From Bacteroides reticulotermitis JCM 10512 (GTDB lineage Bacteria > Bacteroidota > Bacteroidia > Bacteroidales > Bacteroidaceae), in contig NZ_BAIV01000003.1 of NCBI RefSeq assembly GCF_000517545.1, positions 186,001 through 250,000 of the forward strand: a stretch of 64,000 bases of DNA. The letters run 5' to 3'. The position numbers and the translations under genes were made by a program. Each line of letters begins with the position of its first letter. The first letter of the stretch is position 1. Positions 40,266 through 49,863 of the stretch are shown piece after piece. The notes under the pieces were generated by a model. That model had not been told where the DNA came from. It ran no database searches and was given only the letters and a program-made list of their open reading frames with translations.

Positions 40266-42404
40266 ATGGCAACATTACAAAACATTAGGTCGAAAGGGCC
40301 TCTATTGATAGTTGTGATCGGCTTGGCATTGTTTGCTTTCATCGCAGGTGACGCATGGAAGGTGTTACAACCCCACCAATCGCATGATGCAGGTGAGGTG
40401 AACGGAGACGCTATTTCGGCTCAGGAGTATCAAAGCTTGGTAGAAGAATATACAGAAGTCGTAAAACTCATGCGTGGAACAACCGCTTTGAATGACGACG
40501 AAACCAATCAAGTGCGTGATGAAGTATGGCGTTCTTATGTCAACAACAAATTGATTGAAAAAGAAGCAAAAGCTTTGGGCATAAAAGTTACGACTGCTGA
40601 AATTCAGGACATCTTGAAAGCCGGTGTACACCCATTGTTGCAACAAACACCGTTCCGCAATCCGCAAACAGGTCGTTTCGATAAAGATATGTTGAATAAG
40701 TTCTTGGTAGAATACTCTAAAATGGATCAGGCGCAAATGCCGGCCCAATACATTGAGCAATACCAAAGCATGTTCAAGTATTGGTCATTCATTGAAAAGA
40801 CACTGCGTGAAAGCCGTTTGGCTGAGAAGTATCAGGCTTTGGTATCTAAAGCACTTCTTTCCAACCCGGTAGAAGCACAAAATGCGTTTGACGCCCGAGT
40901 AAATCAGTACGACCTTTTGATGGCTGCTGTTCCTTATTCTACAGTATCTGATTCTACGATTACTGTGAAGGACTCTGAGCTTAAAGATCTTTATAATAAG
41001 AAGAAAGAACAGTTCAAACAATACGTAGAAAGCCGCGACATTAAATACATTGATGTACAAGTAACAGCAAGCGCGGAAGATAGAGCAGCCATTCAAAAAG
41101 AAGTTGTTGAATCGACAGAACACTTGGCTACAACTACCAATGATTATACTTCATTTGTTCGTTCTGCCGGATCTGAAACTCTTTATACCGACCTGTTCCT
41201 GAACAAGACAGCGTTTCCTGCCGATGTAGTGGCACGCTTAGACTCAGTAACAATTGGTGCTGTATATGGCCCTTACTATAATGTAGCTGACAATACGATT
41301 AATTCATTTAAACTCGTAGCAAAAGCTGCAGCTCCTGACTCAGTCGAGTTTCGTCAGATTCAGATTGTAGCTGAAGATGCTGTTAAAACAAAAGCATTGG
41401 CTGATAGCGTTTATACTGCAATCAAAGGTGGTGCTAGTTTTGCCGACATTGCTAAGAAGTACGGACAGACAGGCGAAACAACTTGGTTGACAGCTGCCCA
41501 ATACGAAGGTGGTCAACTTGCTGGTGAAAATCTGAAATTTATCTCTGCTATCAATGATGCTCCTGTTAATGAGTTGAGCAATATCGATTTGGGACAAGCT
41601 AACTTGATTCTTCAGGTAACTGCTAAAAAAGCTGTGAAAGAGAAATATAAAGTAGCCGTGATCAAACGTGAGGTTGAATTCAGCAAAGAAACATACAATC
41701 GTGCCTATAATGATTTCAGCCAGTTCGTAGCTGCTAATCCTACCTTGGATAAGATGGTTGCCAATGCTGAAGAAGCCGGTTATAAATTGCTGGAAAGACA
41801 AGGTATGTATAGCTCTGAACACAAAATCGGTGACGTAAGAGGTACTAAGGAAGCTTTGAGATGGATCTTCAGTGCAAAAGCAGGTGAGGTTTCCAGCTTG
41901 TATGAATGTGGTGACAGTGATCACATGATCGTAGTAGGTCTTGTTGCTGTAACTCCTGAAGGCTATCGTCCTTTGAATGCTGTACAAGATCAGTTGAGAG
42001 CTGAGATAATCAAAGATAAGAAAGCTGAGAAGATCATGGCCGATATGAAAGCAGCGAATGCTTCCACATTGGATCAATACAACGCTCTGACAGGTGCAGT
42101 TAGCGATTCACTGAAAATGGTAACTTTCGCAGCTCCGGCTTATGTAGCTGGCTTGCGTAGCAGCGAACCATTGGTAGGAGCATACGCTTCCGTTGCCGAG
42201 GTGAATAAAGTAAGCGCACCGATCAAGGGTAATGCAGGTGTATTTGTGTTGCAGATGTATGCTAAGAACAAATTGGCTGAAGAATTCAATGCAAAAGAGG
42301 AAGAAGCTACACTTGTAAACATGCACGCACGTTTCGCTAGTCGTATTATGAATGATTTGTACCTGAAAGGTAAGGTTAAAGATACTCGCTACCTGTTCTT
42401 CTAA
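40266..42404 (+). CDS. ppiD: PpiD/SurA-type peptidyl-prolyl isomerase
   Basis: An inner-membrane-anchored periplasmic folding factor of 712 residues. One span near the N-terminus (GPLLIVVIGLALFAFIAGDAW) is followed by a SurA_N-like chaperone region (SAQEYQSLVEEYTEVVKLMRG, EVWRSYVNNKLIEKEAKALGI). A parvulin-type rotamase domain sits around residues 355-465 (SVEFRQIQIVAEDAVKTKALADSVY, GGASFADIAKKYG). Parvulin domains of this kind handle outer-membrane proteins emerging from SecYEG. A terminator follows at 42427. Upstream a TATCTTCG at 40202 is a weak -7 candidate. Confidence 0.92.
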   Translation: MATLQNIRSKGPLLIVVIGLALFAFIAGDAWKVLQPHQSHDAGEVNGDAISAQEYQSLVEEYTEVVKLMRGTTALNDDETNQVRDEVWRSYVNNKLIEKEAKALGIKVTTAEIQDILKAGVHPLLQQTPFRNPQTGRFDKDMLNKFLVEYSKMDQAQMPAQYIEQYQSMFKYWSFIEKTLRESRLAEKYQALVSKALLSNPVEAQNAFDARVNQYDLLMAAVPYSTVSDSTITVKDSELKDLYNKKKEQFKQYVESRDIKYIDVQVTASAEDRAAIQKEVVESTEHLATTTNDYTSFVRSAGSETLYTDLFLNKTAFPADVVARLDSVTIGAVYGPYYNVADNTINSFKLVAKAAAPDSVEFRQIQIVAEDAVKTKALADSVYTAIKGGASFADIAKKYGQTGETTWLTAAQYEGGQLAGENLKFISAINDAPVNELSNIDLGQANLILQVTAKKAVKEKYKVAVIKREVEFSKETYNRAYNDFSQFVAANPTLDKMVANAEEAGYKLLERQGMYSSEHKIGDVRGTKEALRWIFSAKAGEVSSLYECGDSDHMIVVGLVAVTPEGYRPLNAVQDQLRAEIIKDKKAEKIMADMKAANASTLDQYNALTGAVSDSLKMVTFAAPAYVAGLRSSEPLVGAYASVAEVNKVSAPIKGNAGVFVLQMYAKNKLAEEFNAKEEEATLVNMHARFASRIMNDLYLKGKVKDTRYLFF

Positions 42405-42426
42405 GAATAGGAGATACGATAAACTT

Positions 42427-42459
42427 AAAAAGGTCGTTCCGTTTGGAGCGACCTTTTTT
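42427..42459 (+). terminator. Terminator of ppiD
   Basis: Fourteen-base arms (AAAAAGGTCGTTCC and GGAGCGACCTTTTT, one G-U pair) with a GTTT loop and a T-run, 22 nt after the stop. Confidence 0.92.
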
Positions 42460-42504
42460 GCTAACTTTTACATCCTCTCTACGTATTAATCGACTTTATT
42501 TCCT

Positions 42505-42512
42505 TACATTTG
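42505..42512 (+). promoter_or_regulatory. -7 box of rlmN
   Basis: TACATTTG matches TAnnTTTG and ends 26 nt before the ATG at 42539. It rules out the longer frame that starts at 42443 before the promoter. Confidence 0.6.
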
Positions 42513-42538
42513 CAAATATAAACAGTGAAACATATAGA

Positions 42539-43605
42539 ATGATGTCCAAATACCCTCTCTTGGGAATGCCGCTTGTCGAACTTCAGAAGTTAGTTAAAGA
42601 GCTTGGAATGCCGGGTTTCGCAGCCAAGCAACTAGCCTCGTGGTTGTACGAGAAAAAAGTGAATTCCATCGATGAAATGACAAATTTGTCATTGAGACAT
42701 CGCGAACTCCTCAAGCAAGGCTATGAGGTTGGTGTTTCAGCCCCCGTTGATGAAATGCGTTCTGTCGATGGTACGGTGAAGTACCTTTATTCGGTAGGCG
42801 ATGGTCATTTTGTTGAAGCCGTTTACATACCCGATGAAGAACGGGCAACCCTGTGCATCTCTTCGCAGGTTGGCTGCAAGATGAATTGTAAGTTCTGTAT
42901 GACAGGGAAGCAAGGATTCAAGCTAATCTGACAGCCGCTCAGATCATTAATCAGATCCATTCGTTGCCGGAACGAGATAAACTCACCAACATTGTAATGA
43001 TGGGGATGGGCGAGCCGTTGGATAATTTGGATGAAGTATTGAAAGCCCTTCACGTCCTTACCGGCGATTATGGATATGCTTGGAGTCCGAAGCGAATTAC
43101 AGTTTCCTCAGTCGGGCTTCGTAGAGGATTGAAGCGTTTCATTGAAGAATGCGATTGCCATCTGGCTATTAGCTTGCATGCGCCTATACCCCTGCTTCGT
43201 GCTGATTTGATGCCGGTTGAGCGTTCCTTTTCCATAGTGGAAATGGTAGATTTGCTCCGGAACTATGACTTTAGCAAGCAGCGACGCCTCTCATTCGAGT
43301 ATATTGTTTTTAAAGGTGTGAATGATTCTTTGGTTTATGCAAAAGAATTGGTTAAATTGCTACGCGGATTGGATTGCCGGATGAACCTGATACGTTACCA
43401 CGCTATTCCGGGTGTAAACTTAGAAGGAACAGATATGGACACAATGGTTGCTTTCCGTGATTACTTAACTTCTCATGGTTTGTTTGCAACAATCCGGGCA
43501 TCCAGAGGAGAAGATATCTTTGCCGCTTGCGGCATGCTGTCCACCGCCAAACAAGAAGAGCAAAACAGGGAAGAAAACCCTGCTGAAATCGAAGATAAAG
43601 AATAA
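42539..43605 (+). CDS. rlmN: Dual-specificity 23S rRNA/tRNA (adenine-C2) methyltransferase RlmN (1-base deletion near 42919)
   Basis: This radical SAM enzyme methylates A2503 of 23S rRNA and A37 of some tRNAs. The iron-sulphur motif CKMNCKFC has its cysteines at 113, 117 and 120. MMGMGEPLDN, ITVSSVGLRRGL and LAISLHAP follow, with GVNDS and a C-terminal cysteine in DIFAACGML used in catalysis. Restoring a C near 42919 (KQGFQANLTAAQIINQIHS) gives 355 residues, the usual length. The gene starts at ATG 42539 (or 42542) and is 15 nt from pdxA. Confidence 0.95.
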
Positions 43606-43620
43606 TAAAATAGAAAGAAC

Positions 43621-44718
43621 ATGGAAGATAACAAGATCAAAATCGGCATCACTCAGGGCGATGTTAACGGAGTAGGTTATGAGGTAATCTTGAAAACGTT
43701 TGCAGACCCCGCTATGCTAGAGTTATGTACTCCTGTCATTTACGGTTCTCCCAAAGTAGCTGCCTATCATCGCAAGTCGCTTGATCTGCAGGCTAGTTTC
43801 AGCATCATAAATTCCGCTTCCGAGGCGGCAGACAACCGCTTGAGTGTCGTGAACTGCACGGATGATGAGGTAAAGGTTGAATTTGCAAAACCCGATCCGG
43901 AAGCTGGAAAAGCTGCGTTAAAAGCTTTGGAACGCGCAGTTGAAGAGTATAAAGAAGGATTGGTAGACGTCATCGTGACCGCACCGATCAACAAACATAC
44001 CATTCAGTCGGAAGAGTTTGCTTTTCCCGGCCATACCGAGTATATCGAAGAGCGTTTGGGCGAAGGAAGTAAATCACTGATGATCCTGATGAAAGGCGAC
44101 TTTCGGATGGCATTGGCGACTACTCATATTCCTGTCAGGGATATTGCGTCATCAATTACCAAGGAACTGATTGAAGAGAAGCTCGCTATATTCCATACTT
44201 GTTTGAAACAAGACTTTGGAATCACAGCTCCACGTATCGCTGTGTTGTCGTTGAACCCGCATGCAGGTGACGGCGGATTGCTGGGAACGGAAGAACAGGA
44301 AGTTATTATCCCCGCCATGAAGCAAATGGAGGCAAAAGGTATCCTATGTTACGGCCCTTATGCAGCTGACGGATTTATGGGATCGGGAAACTATACACAT
44401 TTCGATGGAATCCTGGCTATGTACCATGACCAAGGGCTCGCTCCGTTCAAGACCTTAGCAATGGAAGATGGCGTGAACTATACCGCCGGTTTGCCGGTAG
44501 TACGCACTTCTCCGGCTCATGGCACTGCCTATGATATAGCAGGTAAGGGAGTGGCGAGTGAAGATTCATTCCGTCAGGCTGTTTATGTAGCCATTGATGT
44601 CTTCCGTAACCGCCAGCGGGATAAAGAAGCTCGGGTGAATCCGTTGAGAAAACAATATTATGAAAAACGTGATGATAGCGATAAACTGAAGCTGGATACA
44701 GTGGATGATGAGGGATAA
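43621..44718 (+). CDS. pdxA: 4-hydroxythreonine-4-phosphate dehydrogenase
   Basis: PdxA oxidises 4-hydroxythreonine-4-phosphate in the DXP-dependent branch of pyridoxal phosphate synthesis. The 365-residue protein shows IKIGITQGDVNGVGYEVILK at the start, VTAPINKH, the metal-binding FPGHTEYIEERLG, and YHDQGLAPFKTLA near 270. PVVRTSPAHGTAYDIAGKG closes the active site. It sits between rlmN (15 nt) and a sigma-54 activator gene (6 nt), so these form one transcription unit. Confidence 0.96.
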   Translation: MEDNKIKIGITQGDVNGVGYEVILKTFADPAMLELCTPVIYGSPKVAAYHRKSLDLQASFSIINSASEAADNRLSVVNCTDDEVKVEFAKPDPEAGKAALKALERAVEEYKEGLVDVIVTAPINKHTIQSEEFAFPGHTEYIEERLGEGSKSLMILMKGDFRMALATTHIPVRDIASSITKELIEEKLAIFHTCLKQDFGITAPRIAVLSLNPHAGDGGLLGTEEQEVIIPAMKQMEAKGILCYGPYAADGFMGSGNYTHFDGILAMYHDQGLAPFKTLAMEDGVNYTAGLPVVRTSPAHGTAYDIAGKGVASEDSFRQAVYVAIDVFRNRQRDKEARVNPLRKQYYEKRDDSDKLKLDTVDDEG

Positions 44719-44724
44719 GATGTT

Positions 44725-45944
44725 ATGAGTATGACAAAAGCGGAAATACAACTCGTGAAGCAGCGGTTTGGCATCATAGGCAATGCTGAAGCACTGTCTC
44801 GTGCTATTGATGTTGCCATTCAGGTAGCACCAACCGATTTGTCTGTGCTGATCACGGGAGAAAGTGGAGTAGGAAAAGAAAGCTTTCCACAGATTATCCA
44901 CCAATATAGCCGTCGGAAGCACGGCCAATACATTGCAGTTAACTGCGGAGCCATACCGGAAGGTACCATTGACTCCGAACTATTCGGACATGAAAAGGGA
45001 GCTTTTACCGGAGCTATTGGTGAGCGGAAAGGCTATTTTGGTGAAGCGGATGGAGGTACTATCTTTCTCGACGAAGTGGGTGAATTACCAATGCCCACTC
45101 AAGCGCGCCTATTGCGTGTGCTCGAGAGTGGTGAATTTATCAAAGTTGGATCGTCGAGGGTACAGAAAACAGATGTACGTATCGTAGCGGCTACGAATGT
45201 AACTTGTCGCAGGCCATTGCTGAAGGACGTTTCCGGGAGGATTTATTCTACCGACTGAATACTGTCCCCATTCAAATACCCCCTTTGCGTGAGCGGGGTG
45301 ACGATGCTTTACTACTATTCCGTAAGTTCGCAGCCGATTTTGCGGAAAAATACCGTATGCCGGCTATCCAACTGATGGATGACGCCCGACAAATGTTACT
45401 TGCTTTTCCCTGGCCGGGCAATGTTCGGCAGTTAAAGAATATCACAGAACAAATTTCCATTATAGAAACGAATCGAGAGATCACTGCGGCTATTCTGCAA
45501 GGATATCTTCCGACTCAGAACACGCAACGCCTCCCGGCTTTGTTGGGGCGGCGAGAAGGTAAAGGTTTTGAGAGCGAACGGGAAATTCTATATTCGGTTT
45601 TGTTTGATATGCGACAGGAAGTTTCCGAGTTGAAGAAAATGGTACATAACCTGATGGCAGAACGAGGAGCCCAAGTGGTGACTACTCCGGTGATGACTTC
45701 GCAGCAGGCTCCTATGCCTGCGATTATTCATCCGGTGAAGCCGACTGTGTGCGAGGATGACGATGATGATATTCAGGATACTGAGGAGTATGTGGAAGAA
45801 ACATTGTCACTAGATGAAGTGGAAAAAGAAATGATACGCAAAGCACTGGATAAGCATCATGGAAAGCGGAAAAGTGCGGCTAAAGATTTGAATATATCAG
45901 AGCGTACCCTTTACAGAAAAATAAAAGAATATGGATTGGATTAA
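44725..45944 (+). CDS. Sigma-54-dependent transcriptional activator lacking a receiver domain (1-base deletion near 45201)
   Basis: An AAA+ enhancer-binding protein of about 406 residues after correction. It begins almost directly with the AAA+ domain: Walker A GESGVGKE, the sigma-54-contacting GAFTGA, Walker B GGTIFLDEVGE, and LRERGDD. A long variable linker (about 290-360, acidic near its end) leads to a Fis-type helix-turn-helix (KRKSAAKDLNISERTLYRKI). There is no N-terminal receiver or PAS domain, so activity must be controlled by level or by a partner. Restoring an A near 45201 (NVNLSQAIAEG) rejoins the halves. Its end overlaps lptE by 14 nt. Confidence 0.92.
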
Positions 45945-46461
45945 GAAAGTAGCGCGGGTAACGATGTATTTCGTTTTGCCGGTAATTGTTTTAGCGTGCT
46001 CTGTTTCCTATAAATTTAACGGATCATCTATCAATTATGATAAGGTGAAGACGATTTCTATTGCCGATTTCCCTATCAAATCGGACTATGTGTATGCCCC
46101 GTTGGCTACTCGATTTAATGAAGATTTGAAAGATATATTTATCCGCCAAACCCGTTTGAAACTAGTTAAACCCAGTCAGAATGCCGACTTGCAGATTGAA
46201 GGTGAAATTACCGGGTATAACCAGTATAACCAAGCGGTAGCTGCCGATGGTTATTCTTCGGAAACGAAGCTGACTATAACAGTGAACGTGCGCTTTGTTA
46301 ACAATACAAATCATGCGGAAGACTTCGATAATCAACAATTTTCAGCTTTTCGTACCTATACGTCTACTCAATTGTTGACGGCCGTACAAGACGGACTAAT
46401 CGCTGAAATGACGAAAGAGATAACTGATCAAATTTTTAATGCTACTGTAGCGAACTGGTAA
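45931..46461 (+). CDS. lptE: LPS assembly lipoprotein LptE
   Basis: LptE plugs the LptD barrel and helps insert LPS in the outer leaflet. The 176-residue protein has a signal ending VLAC (Cys23), then SVSYKFNGSSINYDKVKTISIADFP, the Bacteroidetes LptE opening, followed by a strand/helix pattern with ITGYNQYNQAVAADGY and TKLTITVNVRFVN. Sequence similarity to proteobacterial LptE is low, so the call rests on the Bacteroidetes family pattern. It is translationally coupled to the sigma-54 activator; lptC is about 7 kb upstream. Confidence 0.85.
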   Translation: MDWIKKVARVTMYFVLPVIVLACSVSYKFNGSSINYDKVKTISIADFPIKSDYVYAPLATRFNEDLKDIFIRQTRLKLVKPSQNADLQIEGEITGYNQYNQAVAADGYSSETKLTITVNVRFVNNTNHAEDFDNQQFSAFRTYTSTQLLTAVQDGLIAEMTKEITDQIFNATVANW

Positions 46462-46466
46462 TTTAA

Positions 46467-47182
46467 ATGTCTTCTGTTAACCTACAACAATGGATTCAGC
46501 ATCCTGAGAAGCTGGATAGAGATTCTCTATACGAACTGCGGAACCTGCTCGTACGCTATCCGTATTTTCAGACTCTTCGATTGCTTTATCTTAAAAACCT
46601 GTACATTCTTCATGATATCAGCTTTGGAACGGAACTACGAAAAGCTGTGTTATATGTAACCGATCGCCGGAAACTTTTTGAATTGATCGAGGGAGAACGC
46701 TTCACGCTCTACCCGCGTAAGAAAGAGGCTTCCCAAGTCGATGAGCTTGCTGAGGAGCTTCTGTCGATCGAACGCTGACACTGATTGATGCTTTTTTGTC
46801 TACCATGCCTGATGAAGTGACGGCTCAGACCGAGTTTGATTATACAACAGACTACACCGGTTATCTATTGCAAGAGGAGACGAAAACCAATCAGCCCGAA
46901 GAAGATACACCGAAACTTCGCTGCTTTGAATTGATCGATGGTTTTATCGAGAAAAGCGAAGCCGAGCCGAAGATTTGTATGAAACCTTTTGAAGAGGAAG
47001 AAGAGCAGTCAGTAGTTGTAGAAGAAGATAATCGTACTGCGGAAGAAGAGGATGAGAGTTGTTTCACCGAAACTTTGGCTAAAATTTATATAAAACAGCG
47101 AAGATATTCGAAAGCTCTCGAAATTATTAAAAAATTAAGTTTGAAATATCCAAAAAAAATGCTTACTTTGCAGACCAAATAA
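46467..47182 (+). CDS. Hypothetical acidic TPR-like protein (1-base deletion near 46765)
   Basis: A cytoplasmic-looking protein of about 238 residues after correction. The N-terminus is helical (LQQWIQHPEKLDRDSLYELRNLLVRYPYFQTLRLLYLKNLYIL), the middle is acidic and low in complexity (EEEEEQSVVVEEDN), and the C-terminus has a TPR-like helix (TLAKIYIKQRRYSKALEIIKKLSLKYPKK). The break joins EELLS to RTLTLIDAFLSTMPDEV. No family is recognised. It starts 6 nt after lptE and precedes secG by 48 nt. Confidence 0.72.
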
Positions 47183-47229
47183 GATTTTTGGAGAAATTGA
47201 TTATTAACGCTAATTCAAAATAATAAAAA

Positions 47230-47628
47230 ATGTATTTAGTATTCATTATTTTAATGGTGATTGCAGCCATACTGATGTGCTTCATTGTGCTGATTCAGAA
47301 CTCAAAAGGAGGTGGACTATCTTCAGGATTCTCCTCATCAAATGCGATCATGGGTGTGCGTAAGACTACTGACTTTCTGGAGAAATTCACTTGGGGCCTT
47401 GCCGTATTTATGGTTGTAATGAGCATTGCTACTGCGTATGTTGTTCCGACCTCTTCATCTACTACACAAGATGCGTTGATTGAACAAGCTAAGCAAGAAG
47501 AAAAAACAAATCCGTATACGCTGCCTTCCGGAACTACTGCTCCTAAAACAGATGCTGTTCCTACAGAATCTGCTCCGGCAACAGGAACACCGGCACCGGT
47601 TGAAACACCGAACCCTGCAGCAGAATAA
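47230..47628 (+). CDS. secG: Preprotein translocase subunit SecG
   Basis: SecG is the small non-essential partner of SecYE. The 132-residue protein has two membrane spans (about 2-22 and 55-75) flanking IQNSKGGGLSSGFSSSNAIMGVRKTTDFLEKFTW, which is the family signature. The C-terminal 40 residues are a Pro/Thr/Ala-rich tail (ESAPATGTPAPVETPNPAAE), common in Bacteroidetes SecG. It is the last gene of the rlmN-pdxA-lptE run and is followed by a terminator. Confidence 0.95.
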   Translation: MYLVFIILMVIAAILMCFIVLIQNSKGGGLSSGFSSSNAIMGVRKTTDFLEKFTWGLAVFMVVMSIATAYVVPTSSSTTQDALIEQAKQEEKTNPYTLPSGTTAPKTDAVPTESAPATGTPAPVETPNPAAE

Positions 47629-47657
47629 TCTGTAAAGGACATGTTCTTAGAAACATA

Positions 47658-47704
47658 AAGCGAAACAGTAATTCAGATAGAATTAACTGTTTCGCTTATT
47701 TTTT
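47658..47704 (+). terminator. Terminator after secG
   Basis: AAGCGAAACAGT pairs with ACTGTTTCGCTT, extended by AATTC/GAATT with one bulge, followed by ATTTTTTG. Confidence 0.88.
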
Positions 47705-47749
47705 GTTTGAAAAATATCTCTTTGGCGATGAGAGCAAGGTAGAATTAAT

Positions 47750-47757
47750 TACCTTTG
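47750..47757 (+). promoter_or_regulatory. -7 box of the MFS gene
   Basis: TACCTTTG matches TAnnTTTG and ends 43 nt before the ATG at 47801. The nearest TTTG lies 25 nt upstream, longer than ideal. Confidence 0.5.
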
Positions 47758-47800
47758 CTATTTCTGTAGAATTTATCAACTTCATTATCTGAATATTACA

Positions 47801-49188
47801 ATGACAGAACAATTGAAACAAAAATTGAATGACTCCAAAGTGTTGCGCTGGAGCGTTCTAGCTTTGGTCGCATTTACTATGTTGTGCGGCTATTTCCTAA
47901 CCGACGTTATGTCTCCTTTGAAACCCATGCTTGAAAAAGAGCTTCTATGGGACAGTTTGGACTATGGTTTCTTTACCAGTGCTTACGGGTGGTTCAACGT
48001 ATTCTTGCTGATGCTAATCTTCGGTGGTATTATCTTGGATAAGATGGGCGTTCGCTTTACCGGAATGGGGGCTTGTTTATTAATGGTATTTGGTTGCGGA
48101 ATCAAGTACTATGCCATCTCTACTACCTTCCCCGAAGGAGCTGTGCTATTTGGCTTTAGAATGCAGGTTGCATTGGCTGCATTGGGATATGCTATTTTTG
48201 GTGTTGGAGTAGAAATTGCCGGTATTACCGTTTCCAAGATTATCGTGAAATGGTTTAAAGGCAAAGAAATGGCATTAGCCATGGGGCTTGAAATGGCTAC
48301 GGCTCGTATCGGTACAACACTCGCTATGGTTCTTACCGTGCCTTTGGCCGATTACTTCGGACATACCGATGAAGCAGGCGTTTTTCATACCAATATCCCG
48401 GCACCTATTTTGTTCTGTCTGATCATGCTTTGTGTAGGAACAATCGCTTTCTTTATCTATACTTTCTATGATAAGAAACTCGATGCTTCGTTAGATGCTC
48501 AGGGACTTGAGCCGGAGGAACCATTCCGGGTAAAAGATATTATGTATATCATTACCAATAAAGGCTTCTGGTTGATAGCGTTGTTGTGTGTGTTGTTCTA
48601 TTCGGCTGTATTCCCATTTATTAAATATGCTGCCGACCTAATGGTGCAAAAATACCAGGTAGATCCTAAGATGGCCGGAATAATTCCAGCTTGTTGCCTA
48701 TTGGAGCCATCATACTTACTCCGTTATTCGGTTCTTTATACGACCGTATTGGTAAAGGAGCTACGCTGATGGTAATTGGTGCTGTGATGCTGATTGTAGT
48801 ACATACATTATTCGCTTTGCCGATCTTGAACATATGGTGGTTCGCTACACTGATTATGATTGTTCTGGGCTTTGCTTTCTCATTGGTTCCCTCGGCTATG
48901 TGGCCTTCCGTACCGAAGATTATACCGGAGAGACAATTAGGAACAGCTTACGCTCTGATCTTCTGGGTACAAAACTGGGGATTGATGGGTGTACCTTTGT
49001 TGATCGGTTGGGTACTAAACTCATTCTGCAAGGGTCCGGTTGTGAACGGTGCTCAAACATATAACTATACACTACCGATGGCTATCTTTGCTGTATTCGG
49101 TGTACTAGCTTTAATCGTAGCTTTAATGCTTAAGGCAGAAGACCGGAAGAAGGGTTATGGCCTAGAGGAAGCCAATATAAAGAAATAA
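47801..49188 (+). CDS. Major facilitator superfamily transporter (1-base deletion near 48694)
   Basis: A 12-span inner-membrane carrier of about 462 residues after correction. The MFS loop motif appears as GGIILDKMGVRFTG between spans 2 and 3, and again as GSLYDRIGKGA after the break. Adding a T to GTTGCC near 48694 gives PACLPIGAIILTPLFGSLYDRIG. The substrate is not evident. The next gene, a PqqD-like protein, starts 4 nt after the stop, so the two are co-translated. It has its own promoter downstream of the secG terminator. Confidence 0.9.
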
Positions 49189-49192
49189 GTGA

Positions 49193-49540
49193 ATGGGTAC
49201 GAAAGAGAAATTTAATTTTCTGGATGTAGTTCCCTGTCGCAGTAAACAGGTTAAGACTGAATGGGAAGGGGAGACGATTGTGCTCTCCTTTCCCCGTTTC
49301 AGAAATAAATGGATACAGCGCTTTTTGATTCCGAAAGGTGTATCAAAAGAGATACGTGTTGCGCTGGAAGAACATGGTACAGCTGTTTGGGAGGCAATAG
49401 ACGGCAAGCGAACGGTACATGAAATACTCGAAGTACTCGGTGATCATTTTCAGCATGAAGATGCTTATGAATCACGCGTATCGACCTACCTTTATCAGCT
49501 ACAGAAAGATAAATTCATTCAACTGACCGTTGCTGACTAG
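49193..49540 (+). CDS. PqqD-family protein
   Basis: A 115-residue protein with a PqqD-like winged-helix fold: TAVWEAIDGKRTVHEILEVLGDHF at about 62-85 and YLYQLQKDKFIQL near the end. PqqD domains bind a peptide leader and hand it to a radical SAM enzyme. No such enzyme or precursor peptide is visible near here. The N-terminal half (FLDVVPCRSKQVKTEWEGETIVLSFPRF) is as in the Bacteroidales stand-alone family. It lies 4 nt after the MFS gene. What it does here is unknown. Confidence 0.82.
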   Translation: MGTKEKFNFLDVVPCRSKQVKTEWEGETIVLSFPRFRNKWIQRFLIPKGVSKEIRVALEEHGTAVWEAIDGKRTVHEILEVLGDHFQHEDAYESRVSTYLYQLQKDKFIQLTVAD

Positions 49541-49553
49541 AATTCTCCATTAG

Positions 49554-49650
49554 TTGCTTGAATTCATTTACTTGCCCCGGCTTTTATCCGAATGCGCCGG
49601 GCAATTCAACTGATAGCCCCGGGCATTGCGCAATGCCCGGGGGCTATTTG
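49554..49650. repeat. Array C: GC-rich palindromic cores at a 19-22 bp period
   Basis: Cores GCCCCGGC (49575), GCGCCGGGC (49595), GCCCCGGGC (49617) and GCCCGGGGGC (49636) recur at 19-22 bp. The last two form one long inverted repeat, ATAGCCCCGGGCATTGC with its near-complement up to 49649 (one extra G). They use the same motifs as array A. It begins 14 nt after the PqqD stop and could also end that transcript. Confidence 0.75.
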
Positions 49651-49863
49651 TCTAAAAGAGGTCATGTTCCGGAATACTCAATTGATCGATTCGGCTCGTT
49701 CGAATAAAGGTGAATAGCAACAATAGCATTACCTTTCTCTTCTATACCTGATCTCTACCACGCAGTTTTTTCGAATGCGTAAGCGATGCGGCTGTTGTGA
49801 GACAAAATAGGGATCGATTTCTTTGGAATCCGATGGTAAAATACCACAATATTCTTGTTTCGT
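49651..49863. other. Non-coding stretch between array C and the second element copy
   Basis: There is no gene signal. In copy 1 the matching spacer is only about 70 nt; here it is about 210 nt. Confidence 0.4.

Noticed and set aside
41340-42077. A 245-codon minus-strand frame opposite ppiD
   Set aside because: Antisense shadow of ppiD; Phe- and Ser-rich composition and no recognisable motif.
42443-42538. A 32-residue N-terminal extension of rlmN
   Set aside because: It begins before the TACATTTG promoter box at 42505 and overlaps the ppiD terminator; RlmN proteins start near MSKYPLLG.
22179-49650. Arrays A, B and C as CRISPR arrays
   Set aside because: Units are 19-22 bp in total without a repeat/spacer division, and no cas genes are present.
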